Part shown: positions 26,303-36,762 of the stretch, in pieces | Numbering within the stretch: the stretch's first letter is position 1 | Layout: every line of letters begins with the position of its first letter | Origin: Hydrogenophaga sp. | Lineage (GTDB): Bacteria; Pseudomonadota; Gammaproteobacteria; Burkholderiales; Burkholderiaceae_C | Assembly: GCF_026125785.1 (NCBI RefSeq) | Contig: NZ_JAHCKL010000002.1 | Coordinates: 248,001-312,000 of the forward strand | Reading direction: 5' to 3' | Length of the DNA: 64,000 bases | The notes under the pieces: model-generated | Databases searched by the model: none | Seen by the model: only the letters and a program-made list of their open reading frames with translations | What the model was told of the DNA's origin: nothing | Translations under genes and position numbers: made by a program

Positions 26303-27667
26303 ATGCTCACTCTCGTTGCCTTTGTCGTGGCCCTGGGACTGCTGATCGCGGTGCATGAATACGGCCACTACCGTGTGGCGGTAGCGTGCGGCGTGAAAGT
26401 GCTTCGCTTCTCCATCGGCTTTGGCAAACCATTGCTGAGCTGGCGCAAGCCGGGCAGCTCCACGGAGTTTGTCGTGTGCGCCCTGCCTCTGGGAGGCTAT
26501 GTCCGCATGCTGGACGAGAGGGAAGCGCCCGTGGACCCGGCGGAGCGGCATCTGGCTTTCAATACCCAGCCCTTGCGTTCCCGCGCGGCCATTGTTGCTG
26601 CGGGCCCTGCGGCGAATCTGCTGCTGGCCGTGCTTATCTATGCGCTGGTGAACTGGACGGGCATCGAGGAGCCGGTGCCCGTGTTGGCATCGCCTGTGGC
26701 GGGGTCTCTTGCCGCACAGGCTGGCTTCAAGGGCGGTGAGCGTGTGACGCAGGTGGCCGCCGCAGACGATGAGCCTGTCGATGTGCTGTCGTTCGAGGAC
26801 CTCCGCTGGCGCCTCACGCAAGCGGCCCTCTCTGGCGACGATCTGACGGTCTGGTTCAGCCCGCGCGACCAGGCCGGCGTGCGTTCGCTGGTCCTGCCCC
26901 TGAGTGAACTCCAGGTGCGCGACGCGGACGCCACCCTGTTCCAGCGCATCGGCATCACGACGCCCTGGAGCGCACCGGTGGTGGGCGAAGTGGTGGAGGG
27001 CGGCGCGGCGGCGGCGGCCGGATTGCATCCCGGTGATCTGGTGCAGCGTGTCGACGGCCATCCGGTGGCCGACGGCCAGAGCCTTCGGGCGCTGATCCGC
27101 GCGTCGGTCGGTGCCGAGGGCAAGGCTGTCACCCAGCACTGGGACATCCGGCGTGGCCAGCAGGCCTTGAGCCTGGCCGTGACGCCGGCGCCGGAACAGC
27201 AGGACGGTGCCTGGATCGGTCGCGTGGGCGCCTACATCGGCGCTGCGCCCCAGATGACCACCGTCAGCCATGGCTTGGTGGACAGCGTGATCAATGGCGT
27301 GGTTCGCACCTGGGAAGTCTCGTGGCTCACGCTGCGGATGATGGGGCGCATGCTGGTGGGGGAAGCCTCGGTAAAGAACCTCAGCGGCCCTATCACGATT
27401 GCTGATTACGCGGGCAAGTCGGCCAGTCTCGGCGTTACCTCCTACCTCCTGTTTCTGGCGCTCATCAGCGTCAGTCTGGGGGTGCTGAACCTGCTGCCGC
27501 TGCCGGTCCTGGATGGGGGGCACCTGATGTATTATCTTTGGGAGGGTGTGACCGGTCGCAGCGTTTCCGATGTCTGGATGGAGCGCCTGCAGCGAGGGGG
27601 TGTCGTGGTTCTCATGGCGCTCATGTCCGTCGCCTTGTTCAATGATGTGGTCCGTCTTGCGGGCTGA
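26303..27667 (+). CDS. rseP: Site-2 intramembrane zinc metalloprotease RseP
   Basis: Inner-membrane protease (454 aa) that makes the second cut in the anti-sigma factor RseA, releasing sigma-E during envelope stress; it also clears signal peptides. The zinc site HEYGH lies in TM1 (LGLLIAVHEYGHYRVAVACGVKV), two PDZ domains follow (about residues 115-190 and 220-300), and the third zinc ligand lies in LPLPVLDGGHLMYY in the C-terminal membrane part. Its place between dxr and bamA is conserved in proteobacteria and links outer-membrane assembly to stress sensing. Confidence 0.95.
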   Translation: MLTLVAFVVALGLLIAVHEYGHYRVAVACGVKVLRFSIGFGKPLLSWRKPGSSTEFVVCALPLGGYVRMLDEREAPVDPAERHLAFNTQPLRSRAAIVAAGPAANLLLAVLIYALVNWTGIEEPVPVLASPVAGSLAAQAGFKGGERVTQVAAADDEPVDVLSFEDLRWRLTQAALSGDDLTVWFSPRDQAGVRSLVLPLSELQVRDADATLFQRIGITTPWSAPVVGEVVEGGAAAAAGLHPGDLVQRVDGHPVADGQSLRALIRASVGAEGKAVTQHWDIRRGQQALSLAVTPAPEQQDGAWIGRVGAYIGAAPQMTTVSHGLVDSVINGVVRTWEVSWLTLRMMGRMLVGEASVKNLSGPITIADYAGKSASLGVTSYLLFLALISVSLGVLNLLPLPVLDGGHLMYYLWEGVTGRSVSDVWMERLQRGGVVVLMALMSVALFNDVVRLAG

Positions 27668-27680
27668 ACGCTTCCTTTCC

Positions 27681-30002
27681 ATGAAAACAAAACAAACCGG
27701 TCTTCGCGGCCTGACTCTTTCAGCGCTCGCGGCGTCCCTCATGGCTGCACTGCCCGCCTGGGCCGTGGACCCTTTCACCCTGCGGGACATTCGCGTGGAA
27801 GGCCTGCAGCGCGTGGAGCCGGGTACCGTGTTCGCCTCGCTGCCATTCCGTATTGGCGAGCTCTACAACGACGACAAGGGCACGACGGCCATCCGCGCGC
27901 TGTTCGGCCTGGGCCTGTTCAGCGACGTGCGCCTGCAGATCAACGGCGACGTGCTCGTGGTGATCGTGGAAGAGCGTCCCACCGTGGCCGATGTGGGCTT
28001 CTCCGGCATCAAGGAGTTCGACGCGGACGTGCTCAAGAAGGCGCTGCGCGACATCGGCCTGGCCGAAGGCCGTCCGTTTGACAAGGCGCTGGCCGATCGC
28101 GCCGAGCAGGAGCTCAAGCGCCAGTACATCAACCGCAGCATGTACGCGGCCACCGTGGTGACCACCGTGACGCCAACCGAGCGCAACCGGGTCAACTTGA
28201 ACTTCACCGTGGTCGAAGGCGATGTGGCCAAGATCCGCGAAATCCGCATCGTCGGCAACAAGGCTTTCTCCGAATCCACGTTGCGCAATCTGTTCGATCT
28301 CGACACGGGCAGTTGGCTGAGCTGGTACACCAAATCGGACCGCTACTCTCGCGCCAAACTCAACGCCGACATCGAAACCCTGCGCTCCTACTACCTCACG
28401 CGCGGCTACCTGGAGTTCCGCATCGAGTCGACCCAGGTAGCGATCTCGCCCGACAAGCAGGACATGTCGATCACCCTGAATATCTCCGAAGGCGATCGCT
28501 ACGTGGTCAAGTCGGTGGCGCTGGAGGGCGAGTACCTGGGCAAGGAGGAGCAGTTCAAGTCGCTGGTGACCTTGCGCGCTGGCGAGGCCTACAACGCCGA
28601 GGACGTTTCCGCCACCGTGAAGGCGTTCACCGACTATTTCGGTACCTTCGGCTACGCGTTCGCGCAGGTTGATGCCACGCCCGAAATCGACCGCGTGAAC
28701 AAGCAGGTGTCTTTCGTGCTGCGGTCGCAGCCTGCGCGGCGGGTGTATGTGCGCCGTATCCACGTTGAAGGCAACAGCCGCACGCGTGACGAGGTCGTTC
28801 GACGCGAGTTCCGTCAGTTCGAGTCGGCCTGGTACGACGGCGATCGCATCCGCCTCTCGCGCGACCGCGTCGACCGCCTGGGCTTCTTCACCGAGGTCAA
28901 TGTCGATACCCAGGCAGTGCCCGGCACGCCAGACCAGGTGGACCTGACGGTGACCGTGGCCGAGAAGCCCACCGGCAATATCTCGCTTGGCGCCGGCTAT
29001 TCCCAGGCCGAGCAGCTTTCGCTGATTGCCGGCATCCAGCAGGAAAACGTGTTCGGCTCCGGCAACTACCTGGGCATCAACGTCAACACCAGCCGGTTCA
29101 ACCGCCAACTGGTGCTGAGCACGGTGGATCCCTACTTCACGCCAGACGGTGTTTCGCGGACCTTCGACGCCTACTACAAGACCACCACGCCCTACACCAA
29201 TCAGGGTGGGGACTACCGCCTGGTCACCCCGGGCGTCGCGGTCAAGTTCGGCGTGCCTTTTACCGAACAAGACACGGTGTTTTTCGGGGTCGGCGTGGAG
29301 CAGACCCGCATTGAGGCCGGCAATGGGCTGCCCGAGGCCTATCAGAACTACTCCACCACGTTTGGTGACGCCAGCGTGTCGGTGCCTCTGACCATAGGTT
29401 GGACGCGAGACGGCCGGGACAGCGCCCTGGTGCCCACGCAGGGCCGCCTGCAACGCTTCAACACGGAGTTGGGCGTGGCGGGAGACACCCGCTATTTCAA
29501 GGCCAACTACCAAGTCCAGCAGTATTTCCCGTTGAACAAACAGTACACGCTGGCGCTCAACGGCGAACTGGGCTACGGCAAGGGTCTGGGGGGGCGTCCA
29601 TTCCCGCTGTTCAAGAACTTCTTCGGCGGGGGCCTGGGCTCGGTGCGTGGTTTTGACCAGGGTACCCTGGGCCCCACGTCGCCGATTCTTTCCGGGCTGC
29701 TGGCGGGTGAGCGGGTCAACATCGGCGGCAACCGCAGCGTGGCGCTCAACGCCGAGTTCATCACCCCCTTCCCGGGAGCCGGCAACGACCGGACCTTGCG
29801 CATGTTCGGCTTCATCGATGTGGGCAACATCTATGGCGAAGGGGAGAAGCTCAGTTTCTCCGACATGCGCGCCTCGGTCGGTGTCGGGGTGAGCTGGATC
29901 TCGCCCATCGGCCCCCTGCGCTTTGCATTTGCTAACCCCATCCGCAAATTCCCCGGGGATAGAATCCAGAAATTCCAGTTTCAGATCGGAACCTCCTTTT
30001 GA
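27681..30002 (+). CDS. bamA: Outer membrane protein assembly factor BamA
   Basis: Essential outer-membrane insertase (773 aa), core of the BAM complex that folds beta-barrel proteins. A signal peptide (LTLSALAASLMAALPAWA-V) precedes five POTRA domains: the first begins FTLRDIRVEGLQRVEPGTVFA, and POTRA 5 starts RRVYVRRIHVEGNSRTRDEVVRREFRQ. The C-terminal 16-strand barrel follows from about residue 430, with the lid-lock VRGF motif (SVRGFDQGTLGP) and a terminal Phe (FQIGTSF), the barrel-assembly signal. The open frame reaches back into rseP, but only the ATG at 27681 gives a signal peptide. It overlaps the skp start. Confidence 0.97.
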   Translation: MKTKQTGLRGLTLSALAASLMAALPAWAVDPFTLRDIRVEGLQRVEPGTVFASLPFRIGELYNDDKGTTAIRALFGLGLFSDVRLQINGDVLVVIVEERPTVADVGFSGIKEFDADVLKKALRDIGLAEGRPFDKALADRAEQELKRQYINRSMYAATVVTTVTPTERNRVNLNFTVVEGDVAKIREIRIVGNKAFSESTLRNLFDLDTGSWLSWYTKSDRYSRAKLNADIETLRSYYLTRGYLEFRIESTQVAISPDKQDMSITLNISEGDRYVVKSVALEGEYLGKEEQFKSLVTLRAGEAYNAEDVSATVKAFTDYFGTFGYAFAQVDATPEIDRVNKQVSFVLRSQPARRVYVRRIHVEGNSRTRDEVVRREFRQFESAWYDGDRIRLSRDRVDRLGFFTEVNVDTQAVPGTPDQVDLTVTVAEKPTGNISLGAGYSQAEQLSLIAGIQQENVFGSGNYLGINVNTSRFNRQLVLSTVDPYFTPDGVSRTFDAYYKTTTPYTNQGGDYRLVTPGVAVKFGVPFTEQDTVFFGVGVEQTRIEAGNGLPEAYQNYSTTFGDASVSVPLTIGWTRDGRDSALVPTQGRLQRFNTELGVAGDTRYFKANYQVQQYFPLNKQYTLALNGELGYGKGLGGRPFPLFKNFFGGGLGSVRGFDQGTLGPTSPILSGLLAGERVNIGGNRSVALNAEFITPFPGAGNDRTLRMFGFIDVGNIYGEGEKLSFSDMRASVGVGVSWISPIGPLRFAFANPIRKFPGDRIQKFQFQIGTSF

Positions 30003-30523
30003 TGAAGACTCTTTTCCGCCTTTTCAACCCCCGCCATCTGGCGGTGGTGGTGCTGGGACTGTCGGCTCTCGCCGCAGTCGCCCAGGACTTCCGCATCGGT
30101 TTCGTGAACACCGATCGCATCTTCCGCGAAGCCAACATGGCCAAGGCCGCGCAAACCAAGCTGGAGCAGGAGTTCTCGCGGCGCGAGAAGGAAATCCAGT
30201 CCCTGGCCAGCCAGCTCAAGAGCGCTTCGGAAAAGTTCGAACGCGAGTCGCCGACACTGCCCGACGCTCAGCGCGTCACACGTCAGCGCCAACTGGTCGA
30301 GCAGGACAGGGACTTCCAGCGCAAGCAGCGTGAGTTTCAGGAAGACCTGAACATGCGCAAGAACGAAGAGCTCCAGGGTGTGCTGGAGCGCGCCAACCGC
30401 ATCATCAAGCAGGTGGCGGAGGCCGAGAAGTACGACCTGGTGATCCAGGAGGCCGTCTACATCAACCCCAAGCACGACATCACCGACAAGGTGCTGGCTG
30501 GCTTGAACGGCGGCGGCAAGTAA
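30002..30523 (+). CDS. skp: Periplasmic OmpH/Skp-family chaperone
   Basis: Trimeric periplasmic holdase that carries unfolded outer-membrane proteins to BAM. The 173-aa precursor has a signal peptide ending ALAAVAQ near residue 27, then the family start [33 protein letters not shown] and a long charged coiled-coil hairpin (about residues 50-140), ending with [25 protein letters not shown]. The ATG overlaps the last base of the bamA stop, coupling chaperone and insertase. Confidence 0.94.
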   Translation: MKTLFRLFNPRHLAVVVLGLSALAAVAQDFRIGFVNTDRIFREANMAKAAQTKLEQEFSRREKEIQSLASQLKSASEKFERESPTLPDAQRVTRQRQLVEQDRDFQRKQREFQEDLNMRKNEELQGVLERANRIIKQVAEAEKYDLVIQEAVYINPKHDITDKVLAGLNGGGK

Positions 30524-30539
30524 GCGCACGGAGCGGGCG

Positions 30540-31595
30540 GTGTCCAAGTCGCTGGGCTCCATCGTCGAGGCCCTTGGCGGCTCACTTCAGGGCGATCCCG
30601 CACTCCGTATCGAGCGGCTGGCGCCGCTGGCCTCCGCTGAGGCTGATGCACTGGCCTTCGTGGCCCATGTGCGGTACGCCAACCAGATCGGGAGCACAGC
30701 GGCCGGTGCGCTGATCGTGCCTCCCGGACTTGCCGAGCCAGCGGCGCGGCGCGGCGCGTGCATCGTCACCGACGATCCCTACCTGTATTTCGCACGGCTC
30801 ACCCAGTGGTGGCGCCGTGCGCACGAACCTGCGCGCCCGCCTGCTATCGACCCGCTGGCCAGCGTCCATCCGCAGGCGCGAGTGGAAGAGGGCGTGGACA
30901 TAGGTCCCTTCGCCGTCGTTTCGGCCGGCGCGCAGGTGGCGCACGGAGCACGCATCGGCGCCCATGCCGTGGTGGGGCCGGATGCCCATATAGGCGAAGG
31001 CACCTTGCTGCATGCCCGGGTGAGCGTGGGCGAGCGTTGCGTGGTGGGCGCGCGCTGCGTGCTGCACAGTGGCGTGGTCATCGGGGCCGATGGATTCGGC
31101 TTTGCACCACACCAGGGGCAATGGGTCAAGATCGAGCAATTGGGTGCGGTGCGCATCGGCAACGATGTCGAAATCGGCGCCAATACCTGTATCGACAGAG
31201 GGGCGTTGGACGACACCGTGATCGAGGACGGCGTGAAGCTGGACAACCTGGTCCAGATTGGACACAACGTGCGCGTCGGTGCCCATACCGCCATGGCCGG
31301 TTGCGTGGGGGTGGCGGGCAGCGCGCACATCGGCGCGCACTGCACTATTGGAGGCGGTGCGGTGGTCCTGGGGCATCTGACGCTGGCCGACGGCGTGCAC
31401 GTATCGGCCGCCTCGGTGGTGACGCGCTCGTTGCTCAAGCCAGGGCATTACACCGGCATGTTCCCCATAGACGACAATGGGGCCTGGGAAAAGAACGCCG
31501 CATCCCTCAAACAGCTCAACCGCCTGCGCGAACGCCTCAAGGCTGTCGAGCAGGCCATCGCAAGCGCCCGACCAAACACCTCTTCCGACCCATGA
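30540..31595 (+). CDS. lpxD: UDP-3-O-acylglucosamine N-acyltransferase
   Basis: Third step of lipid A synthesis: acyl transfer from acyl-ACP to the amine of UDP-3-O-acylglucosamine. The 351-aa protein has an N-terminal uridine-binding domain (about 1-100, with [10 protein letters not shown]) and a left-handed beta-helix of hexapeptide repeats. Family motifs are [37 protein letters not shown], and [17 protein letters not shown] with the catalytic His. GTG at 30540 is the start, 14 nt after the skp stop codon. The stop overlaps fabZ. Confidence 0.95.
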   Translation: MSKSLGSIVEALGGSLQGDPALRIERLAPLASAEADALAFVAHVRYANQIGSTAAGALIVPPGLAEPAARRGACIVTDDPYLYFARLTQWWRRAHEPARPPAIDPLASVHPQARVEEGVDIGPFAVVSAGAQVAHGARIGAHAVVGPDAHIGEGTLLHARVSVGERCVVGARCVLHSGVVIGADGFGFAPHQGQWVKIEQLGAVRIGNDVEIGANTCIDRGALDDTVIEDGVKLDNLVQIGHNVRVGAHTAMAGCVGVAGSAHIGAHCTIGGGAVVLGHLTLADGVHVSAASVVTRSLLKPGHYTGMFPIDDNGAWEKNAASLKQLNRLRERLKAVEQAIASARPNTSSDP

Positions 31596-32032
31596 TGGAC
31601 ATTCACCAGATTCTCAAGCAGCTTCCCCACCGCTATCCGATCCTGCTGGTGGACAGGGTGCTGGAGCTGGACAAGGGCAAGCGCATCCAGGCCCTCAAGA
31701 ACGTCACCATCAACGAACCCTTTTTCACCGGGCATTTTCCGCACCGCCCGGTGATGCCGGGTGTGCTCATGCTGGAGGCCATGGCGCAGGCGGCAGCCTT
31801 GCTGGCCTTTGACACCGTGGGTGTGACGCCCGACGACAAGACGGTCTACTACTTTGCAGGCATCGATGGCGCACGCTTCAAGCGCCCGGTCGAGCCGGGT
31901 GATCAACTGGTGATGGACGTGACGCTGGAGCGCATGAAGGCCGGCATTTTCAAGTTCAAGGGTGTTACCCGCGTGGGCGCCGAGGTGGCCTGCGAGGCGG
32001 AACTGATGTGCACCATGCGCACCATCGCCTGA
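31592..32032 (+). CDS. fabZ: 3-hydroxyacyl-ACP dehydratase FabZ
   Basis: Dehydrates beta-hydroxyacyl-ACP in fatty-acid elongation and competes with LpxA for the same acyl pool. The 146-aa hot-dog protein has [16 protein letters not shown], the active-site segment [23 protein letters not shown] (catalytic His and Glu), and [19 protein letters not shown]. Two tandem ATGs (31592 and 31595) overlap the lpxD stop; the first is used here. Its place between lpxD and lpxA is the classical one. Confidence 0.96.
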   Translation: MMDIHQILKQLPHRYPILLVDRVLELDKGKRIQALKNVTINEPFFTGHFPHRPVMPGVLMLEAMAQAAALLAFDTVGVTPDDKTVYYFAGIDGARFKRPVEPGDQLVMDVTLERMKAGIFKFKGVTRVGAEVACEAELMCTMRTIA

Positions 32033-32050
32033 GCGCGGGAGGGCCGCGCC

Positions 32051-32848
32051 GTGTCGTCTCTGATCCATCCCACCGCCCTGGTCGACCCGCAGGCGCAACT
32101 GGACAGTTCGGTCCAGGTGGGGCCCTATACCGTGATCGGCCCGCATGTGAAGGTCGATGCAGGGACCACCATCGGTGCGCATTGCGTGATCGAGGGCCAC
32201 ACCACCATCGGCCGGGACAACCGCATCTTCCAGTTCAACTCGCTGGGTGCGATCCCGCAGGACAAGAAGTACGCAGGTGAGCCGTGCGAACTGGTCATAG
32301 GCCATCGCAACACCATCCGCGAGTTCTGCACCTTCAACATCGGTTCGCCCGGTGACAAGGGCGTCACGCGCGTAGGCGATGACAACTGGATCATGGCCTA
32401 CGTCCATCTGGCGCACGACTGCCAGGTGGGCCATCACACAATCTTCGCCAACAACTCGCAGCTGGCCGGTCACGTCACCGTGGACGATTGGGTGATCCTG
32501 GGCGGCTTTACCGTGGCGCACCAGTTCGTGCGCATCGGGGCGCACGCGATGACGGCCATGTGCTCGCTGCTGTTCGCTGATCTCCCTCCCTTCGTGATGT
32601 GCCAGGGCCAGCCGGCCCAGGCCCGCTCGATGAACTTCGAAGGTCTGCGCCGCAGGGGGTTCTCCGCCGCGCGCGTCTCGGCGGTCAAGGCCATGCACAA
32701 GGCGCTCTACCGGGATGACCTCAAGCTCGACCAGGCCACCGCGCGCATCCAGGCACTGGCCGAGGGCACGCCCGAGGCTGCGCCCGACGTGGCCTTGATG
32801 CTGGATTTTCTCGCCCGGGTGTCGCCCCAGCGCGGCATCGTTCGCTGA
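32051..32848 (+). CDS. lpxA: UDP-N-acetylglucosamine acyltransferase
   Basis: First enzyme of lipid A synthesis, moving 3-hydroxyacyl from ACP to UDP-GlcNAc. The 265-aa protein is a left-handed beta-helix: [29 protein letters not shown] at the start, [16 protein letters not shown], the catalytic His in [19 protein letters not shown], and [17 protein letters not shown], then a C-terminal helical domain. GTG at 32051 is the start. The lpxB ATG follows its stop with no gap. Confidence 0.96.
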   Translation: MSSLIHPTALVDPQAQLDSSVQVGPYTVIGPHVKVDAGTTIGAHCVIEGHTTIGRDNRIFQFNSLGAIPQDKKYAGEPCELVIGHRNTIREFCTFNIGSPGDKGVTRVGDDNWIMAYVHLAHDCQVGHHTIFANNSQLAGHVTVDDWVILGGFTVAHQFVRIGAHAMTAMCSLLFADLPPFVMCQGQPAQARSMNFEGLRRRGFSAARVSAVKAMHKALYRDDLKLDQATARIQALAEGTPEAAPDVALMLDFLARVSPQRGIVR

Positions 32849-33997
32849 ATGGCGCAGGTTCCCAAGCGCTTCGCGCTCGTGGCGGGCGAAGCGTCGGGTG
32901 ACTTGCTGGCGGGCCTGCTTCTGGGCGGTGTACGCCAGCGTTGGCCGGCGCTGCATGCCTGTGGCATCGGCGGGCCACAGATGGCGGCCCAGGGCTTCGA
33001 GGCCTGGTGGCCGAGCGACAAGCTTGCCGTGCGTGGCTACGTGGAGGTGCTGCGCCACTACCGCGAGATCGTCGGCATCCGTGACCGCCTGCGCGAGCGC
33101 CTTCTCGGCCCGGACCGACCGGATGTGTTCATCGGGGTGGACGCGCCAGACTTCAATCTCGATCTGGAGGCGGCGTTGCGGGAGCGTGGCGTGCGCACCG
33201 TGCACTTCGTCTGCCCCTCGATCTGGGCCTGGCGTGCCGAACGGGTGGAGAAGATCCGCCGCAGCGCGGACCATGTGCTGTGCATCTTTCCCTTCGAACC
33301 CGACCTGCTGGCCCGGCACGGGATTGCCGCAACCTACGTCGGGCACCCGCTGGCCAACGTGATTCCGCTGCAGCCAGACCGCACCGCGGCGCGTGCCCAC
33401 CTGGGCCTGCCCGCGGATGCCCAGGTGGTGGCGGTGCTGCCAGGCAGCCGCGCGTCCGAGGTGCAGTACCTGGCGCGCACTTTCTTCGACGCCGCCGTGC
33501 GCATGCAGCGCGAGCGGCCGGGTCTGCATTTCGTGGTGCCTGCGGTACCCGCGCTGCGCGAACGCATCGACGCCGCCGCGCGTGCCGCCGGTCTGCGCGA
33601 CGGTCTGCGTGTGTTGACCGGCCAGTCGCATGCCGTGCTGGCCGCCTGCGACGTGACGCTGATCGCCAGCGGCACCGCCACGCTGGAGGCGGCGCTCTTC
33701 AAACGGCCCATGGTCATCGCCTACGACATGAACTGGCTGTCGTGGCAGATCATGCGGCGCAAGCAACTGCAGCCCTGGGTCGGCTTGCCGAACATCCTCA
33801 GCGGTGAGTTCGTGGTGCCCGAGTTCCTGCAAGACGCGGCCACGCCAGAGGCTTTGTCGCGTGCGGTGCTGGACTGGCTCGATGCGCCTGCGAAAATCCT
33901 GGCTTTGCAGCAGCGCTTCGACGTGCTGCACCATGCTCTGCGACGCGACACCGCCCAACTCGCCACCGATGCGATCGAAAAAGTTCTTGAAAGCTGA
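32849..33997 (+). CDS. lpxB: Lipid-A-disaccharide synthase
   Basis: Glycosyltransferase (382 aa, GT19) joining UDP-2,3-diacylglucosamine and lipid X at the inner membrane. Motifs: [20 protein letters not shown] at the N-terminus, [46 protein letters not shown] near residue 195, and [22 protein letters not shown]. It starts immediately after the lpxA stop and its 3' end overlaps rnhB. Confidence 0.96.
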   Translation: MAQVPKRFALVAGEASGDLLAGLLLGGVRQRWPALHACGIGGPQMAAQGFEAWWPSDKLAVRGYVEVLRHYREIVGIRDRLRERLLGPDRPDVFIGVDAPDFNLDLEAALRERGVRTVHFVCPSIWAWRAERVEKIRRSADHVLCIFPFEPDLLARHGIAATYVGHPLANVIPLQPDRTAARAHLGLPADAQVVAVLPGSRASEVQYLARTFFDAAVRMQRERPGLHFVVPAVPALRERIDAAARAAGLRDGLRVLTGQSHAVLAACDVTLIASGTATLEAALFKRPMVIAYDMNWLSWQIMRRKQLQPWVGLPNILSGEFVVPEFLQDAATPEALSRAVLDWLDAPAKILALQQRFDVLHHALRRDTAQLATDAIEKVLES

Positions 33998-34619
33998 ACA
34001 GGCCTCCTTGCCCTGGGACACGCCCGGCCTGCTGGCTGGCGTGGACGAGGCCGGTCGAGGGCCTCTGGCCGGCCCGGTGGTGGCGGCGGCGGTGATCCTG
34101 GACGAGCGCCATCCCATCAAGGGCCTGGCGGACTCCAAGCAGTTGACCGCGCTGCGCCGGGAGCGGCTGTTTGACGAAATCCGTGCCAAGGCGCTGTGCT
34201 GCAGCGTGGCCCAGGCCTCGGTGGAAGAAATTGACCAGTTGAACATCCTGCAGGCCACGATGCTGGCCATGCGCCGTGCCGTACAGGGGCTGCGCCTGAA
34301 GCCGGGCAAGGTGCTGGTGGACGGCAACCGGCTGCCGCCACTGGATGTGCTGGCCGAAGCGGTGGTGTCGGGTGACGCGCTGGTGCCCGCGATTTCCGCT
34401 GCCTCCATTCTGGCCAAGGTCACGCGCGACCGCCTGTTGTGCGAGTTGCACCAGCAACATCCCGAGTACGGTTTTGACCGCCACAAAGGCTATGGCACGG
34501 CGCAGCATCTGCGCGCACTGCAGGCCCATGGCGCGCTGGCGGTGCACAGACGTTCCTTCGCCCCTGTGGCGCGGGCGCTGGCATCCACCGCCCTTGCGGG
34601 CGAGGGTGGAGCGCATTGA
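33969..34619 (+). CDS. rnhB: Ribonuclease HII
   Basis: Removes RNA from RNA-DNA hybrids and single ribonucleotides from DNA. The 216-aa protein shows [22 protein letters not shown] with the catalytic Asp-Glu pair, [16 protein letters not shown], the later Asp in [24 protein letters not shown], and [13 protein letters not shown]. The ATG at 33969 overlaps lpxB by 29 nt; TTG codons at 33987 and 34008 are shorter alternatives. The lpxB-rnhB order is standard. The stop overlaps the TTG start of the next gene. Confidence 0.94.
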   Translation: MRSKKFLKAEQASLPWDTPGLLAGVDEAGRGPLAGPVVAAAVILDERHPIKGLADSKQLTALRRERLFDEIRAKALCCSVAQASVEEIDQLNILQATMLAMRRAVQGLRLKPGKVLVDGNRLPPLDVLAEAVVSGDALVPAISAASILAKVTRDRLLCELHQQHPEYGFDRHKGYGTAQHLRALQAHGALAVHRRSFAPVARALASTALAGEGGAH

Positions 34620-35389
34620 CCCCGCCTACCGCCATCACCTCGCGCGACAACCCCTTGCTCAAGCGCTTGCGACTGCTTGCGCAGGACAGCACCGCCTACC
34701 GCAAGCAGGGCCAGGTCTGGTTGGAGGGTGACCATCTCTGCCGTGCTCTGCTGGCGCGTGGACATCGCCCTGACGTGGCGGTGTTCACCGACCGCTACTG
34801 GCCACAAGCGCCTCAGGCGCTGCGCGAAGCGGCGCCCCAGGTGGTCACCGTGCCCGAGGCGCTCATGGCGGGCCTCAGCGGCCTGGAGTCGGCGGCTGGT
34901 GTGGGCTTCGTCTGGGCGCTGCCTGCCGCGGTGCCCCTCGCGTCTGATGCACCCACGGTGGTGCTGGACCGGTTGCAGGACGCCGGCAACGTGGGTTCCA
35001 TCCTGCGCAGCGCGGCGGCTTTCGGTTTCACCCAGGTTGCCGCACTCAAGGGAACGGCCGCGCTGTGGTCGCCCAAAGTGGTGCGCGCCGGCATGGGGGC
35101 GCATTTTGGCCTGCGGCTGGTCGAGGGGCTGTCCGTGGCGGATCTGGACGGCCTTGCGGTACCGCTGCTGGCAACCAGTTCGCACCAGGGCGAATGGCTG
35201 CACCAGGGTGAACTGCCCTGGCCCTGCGCCTGGCTGCTGGGGCACGAAGGGCAGGGCGTGAGCGCCCCTCTGGAAGCGATGGCGCAGCGGCACGTGCGCA
35301 TCGCCCAGCCTGGTGGCGAGGAGTCGCTCAACGTGGCGGCTGCGGCGGCGATCTGCCTGCACGCCAGCGCGACCCGCCGCAGCGCCTGA
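34616..35389 (+). CDS. SpoU/TrmH-family RNA 2'-O-methyltransferase
   Basis: SPOUT-class methyltransferase (257 aa), probably acting on rRNA or tRNA ribose. The N-terminal substrate-binding part begins [19 protein letters not shown]. The SpoU core has [21 protein letters not shown] (motif 1, with Asn and Arg), [14 protein letters not shown] (motif 2) and [20 protein letters not shown] (motif 3). The target nucleotide cannot be deduced; RlmB-like and TrmH-like members share these motifs. A TTG start overlapping the rnhB stop (TTGA) is inferred, because homologues start at this position and no ATG exists nearby. Confidence 0.88.
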   Translation: MTPPTAITSRDNPLLKRLRLLAQDSTAYRKQGQVWLEGDHLCRALLARGHRPDVAVFTDRYWPQAPQALREAAPQVVTVPEALMAGLSGLESAAGVGFVWALPAAVPLASDAPTVVLDRLQDAGNVGSILRSAAAFGFTQVAALKGTAALWSPKVVRAGMGAHFGLRLVEGLSVADLDGLAVPLLATSSHQGEWLHQGELPWPCAWLLGHEGQGVSAPLEAMAQRHVRIAQPGGEESLNVAAAAAICLHASATRRSA

Positions 35390-35589
35390 CGCCTCTCGGC
35401 GCGGCTGGCGCCGGGCTATAATTCCGCGGTTTACCCGCAATCGGCGCAAACCTTGCGCGCCCCGGCTTTTCACCCCAGGTTGTTGCTCCGTTTCTGCCCC
35501 GGCACCGGTCCGGCGCAAGGCGGACGCCAAGCCTGCGCGGCACCTGCCGCCGGCGCGAGGACCTTGCAGCCAACCTTCTGGAGAATTCC
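35390..35589 (+). promoter_or_regulatory. carA promoter and leader
   Basis: A TATAAT hexamer (35417-35422) is followed by a leader of about 160 nt before the carA GTG. The matching -35 is weak. Inside the leader GCGCAA-ACC-TTGCGC (35444-35458) can form a hairpin, with a TTTT a few bases later, but the stem is too short to call an attenuator. A GGAG site sits directly before the carA start. Confidence 0.6.
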
Positions 35590-36756
35590 GTGCTTCCCGT
35601 CCACCCGAAAGCCCTTCTCGCGCTCGCCGACGGCACGGTCTTTACAGGCATTTCCATTGGCGCTGCCGGCCAGACCTCGGGTGAGGTGGTGTTCAACACC
35701 GCCATCACCGGCTACCAGGAAATCCTCACCGATCCGAGCTATTGCCAGCAGATCGTCACGCTGACGTATCCGCACATCGGCAACACCGGCGTCAACGCCG
35801 AAGACGTCGAAGCCAGCCGCATCCATGCGGCCGGCCTGATCATCAAAGACCTGCCGCTGCTGGCCTCCAACTTCCGCAGCTCCGAAACCCTCACCCAATA
35901 CCTGCAACGCGAGGGCACCGTGGCCATCGCCGACCTGGATACCCGTGCGCTCACGCGGCGGCTGCGCACGCACGGTGCGCAGAACGGCTGCATTCTGGCC
36001 CTGCCGGCCGGACAGGCGATCACCGAGGCCCACCGCGCGCAGGCCGTGGCCGCTGCCAAGGCCGCACCCAGCATGGCGGGTACCGATCTCGCCAAGGTGG
36101 TGTCGGCCAGCGCGCCCTACGCCTGGACCCAGACCGAATGGCAACTCGGCTTCGGCTATGGCGAACAGATCGCACCGCGCTTCCACGTGGTGGCGTACGA
36201 CTTCGGCGTCAAGCACAACATCCTGCGCATGCTGAGTGCGCGCGGTTGCAAGGTCACGGTGGTGCCAGCCCAGACACCGGCCGCCGATGTCTTCAAGCTC
36301 AAGCCCAGCGGCGTGTTCCTCTCCAACGGCCCTGGCGACCCGGAGCCCTGTGGCTACGCGATTGCCGCCGCGCGCGAGATCATCGACAGCGGCGTGCCCA
36401 CTTTCGGCATCTGCCTGGGCCACCAGATCATGGCGCTGGCCAGCGGCGCGAAGACCTTCAAGATGAAGTTCGGCCACCACGGCGCCAACCACCCGGTGAA
36501 GGACCTGGACAACGGTCGCGTCTCGATCACCAGCCAGAACCACGGTTTCGCCGTGGACGAGAAGACCCTGCCTGCGACCCTGCGCGCCACGCACGTGAGC
36601 CTCTTCGACGGCACGCTGCAGGGGTTGGCCCGCACCGACAAGCCGGCCTTCTGCTTCCAGGGCCATCCCGAGGCGTCACCGGGGCCGCACGATATCGGCT
36701 ACCTGTTCGACCGCTTCATCGACCTGATGCAGGCCCGCGCCAGCGCCGCCGCCTGA
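35590..36756 (+). CDS. carA: Carbamoyl-phosphate synthase small subunit
   Basis: Glutamine amidotransferase subunit (388 aa) that passes ammonia to CarB for carbamoyl phosphate, the precursor of arginine and pyrimidines. The N-terminal domain starts [19 protein letters not shown] and includes [21 protein letters not shown]. The C-terminal class I GATase domain has [12 protein letters not shown], nucleophile Cys in [19 protein letters not shown], and the His/Glu in [14 protein letters not shown]. The GTG start at 35590 has GGAG upstream. An unknown gene separates it from carB. Confidence 0.97.
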   Translation: MLPVHPKALLALADGTVFTGISIGAAGQTSGEVVFNTAITGYQEILTDPSYCQQIVTLTYPHIGNTGVNAEDVEASRIHAAGLIIKDLPLLASNFRSSETLTQYLQREGTVAIADLDTRALTRRLRTHGAQNGCILALPAGQAITEAHRAQAVAAAKAAPSMAGTDLAKVVSASAPYAWTQTEWQLGFGYGEQIAPRFHVVAYDFGVKHNILRMLSARGCKVTVVPAQTPAADVFKLKPSGVFLSNGPGDPEPCGYAIAAAREIIDSGVPTFGICLGHQIMALASGAKTFKMKFGHHGANHPVKDLDNGRVSITSQNHGFAVDEKTLPATLRATHVSLFDGTLQGLARTDKPAFCFQGHPEASPGPHDIGYLFDRFIDLMQARASAAA

Positions 36757-36762
36757 AGCCGC

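Noticed and set aside
31448-34486. A 1012-codon minus-strand frame opposite lpxD-fabZ-lpxA-lpxB-rnhB
   Set aside because: It crosses five conserved genes on the other strand and shows only low-complexity composition.
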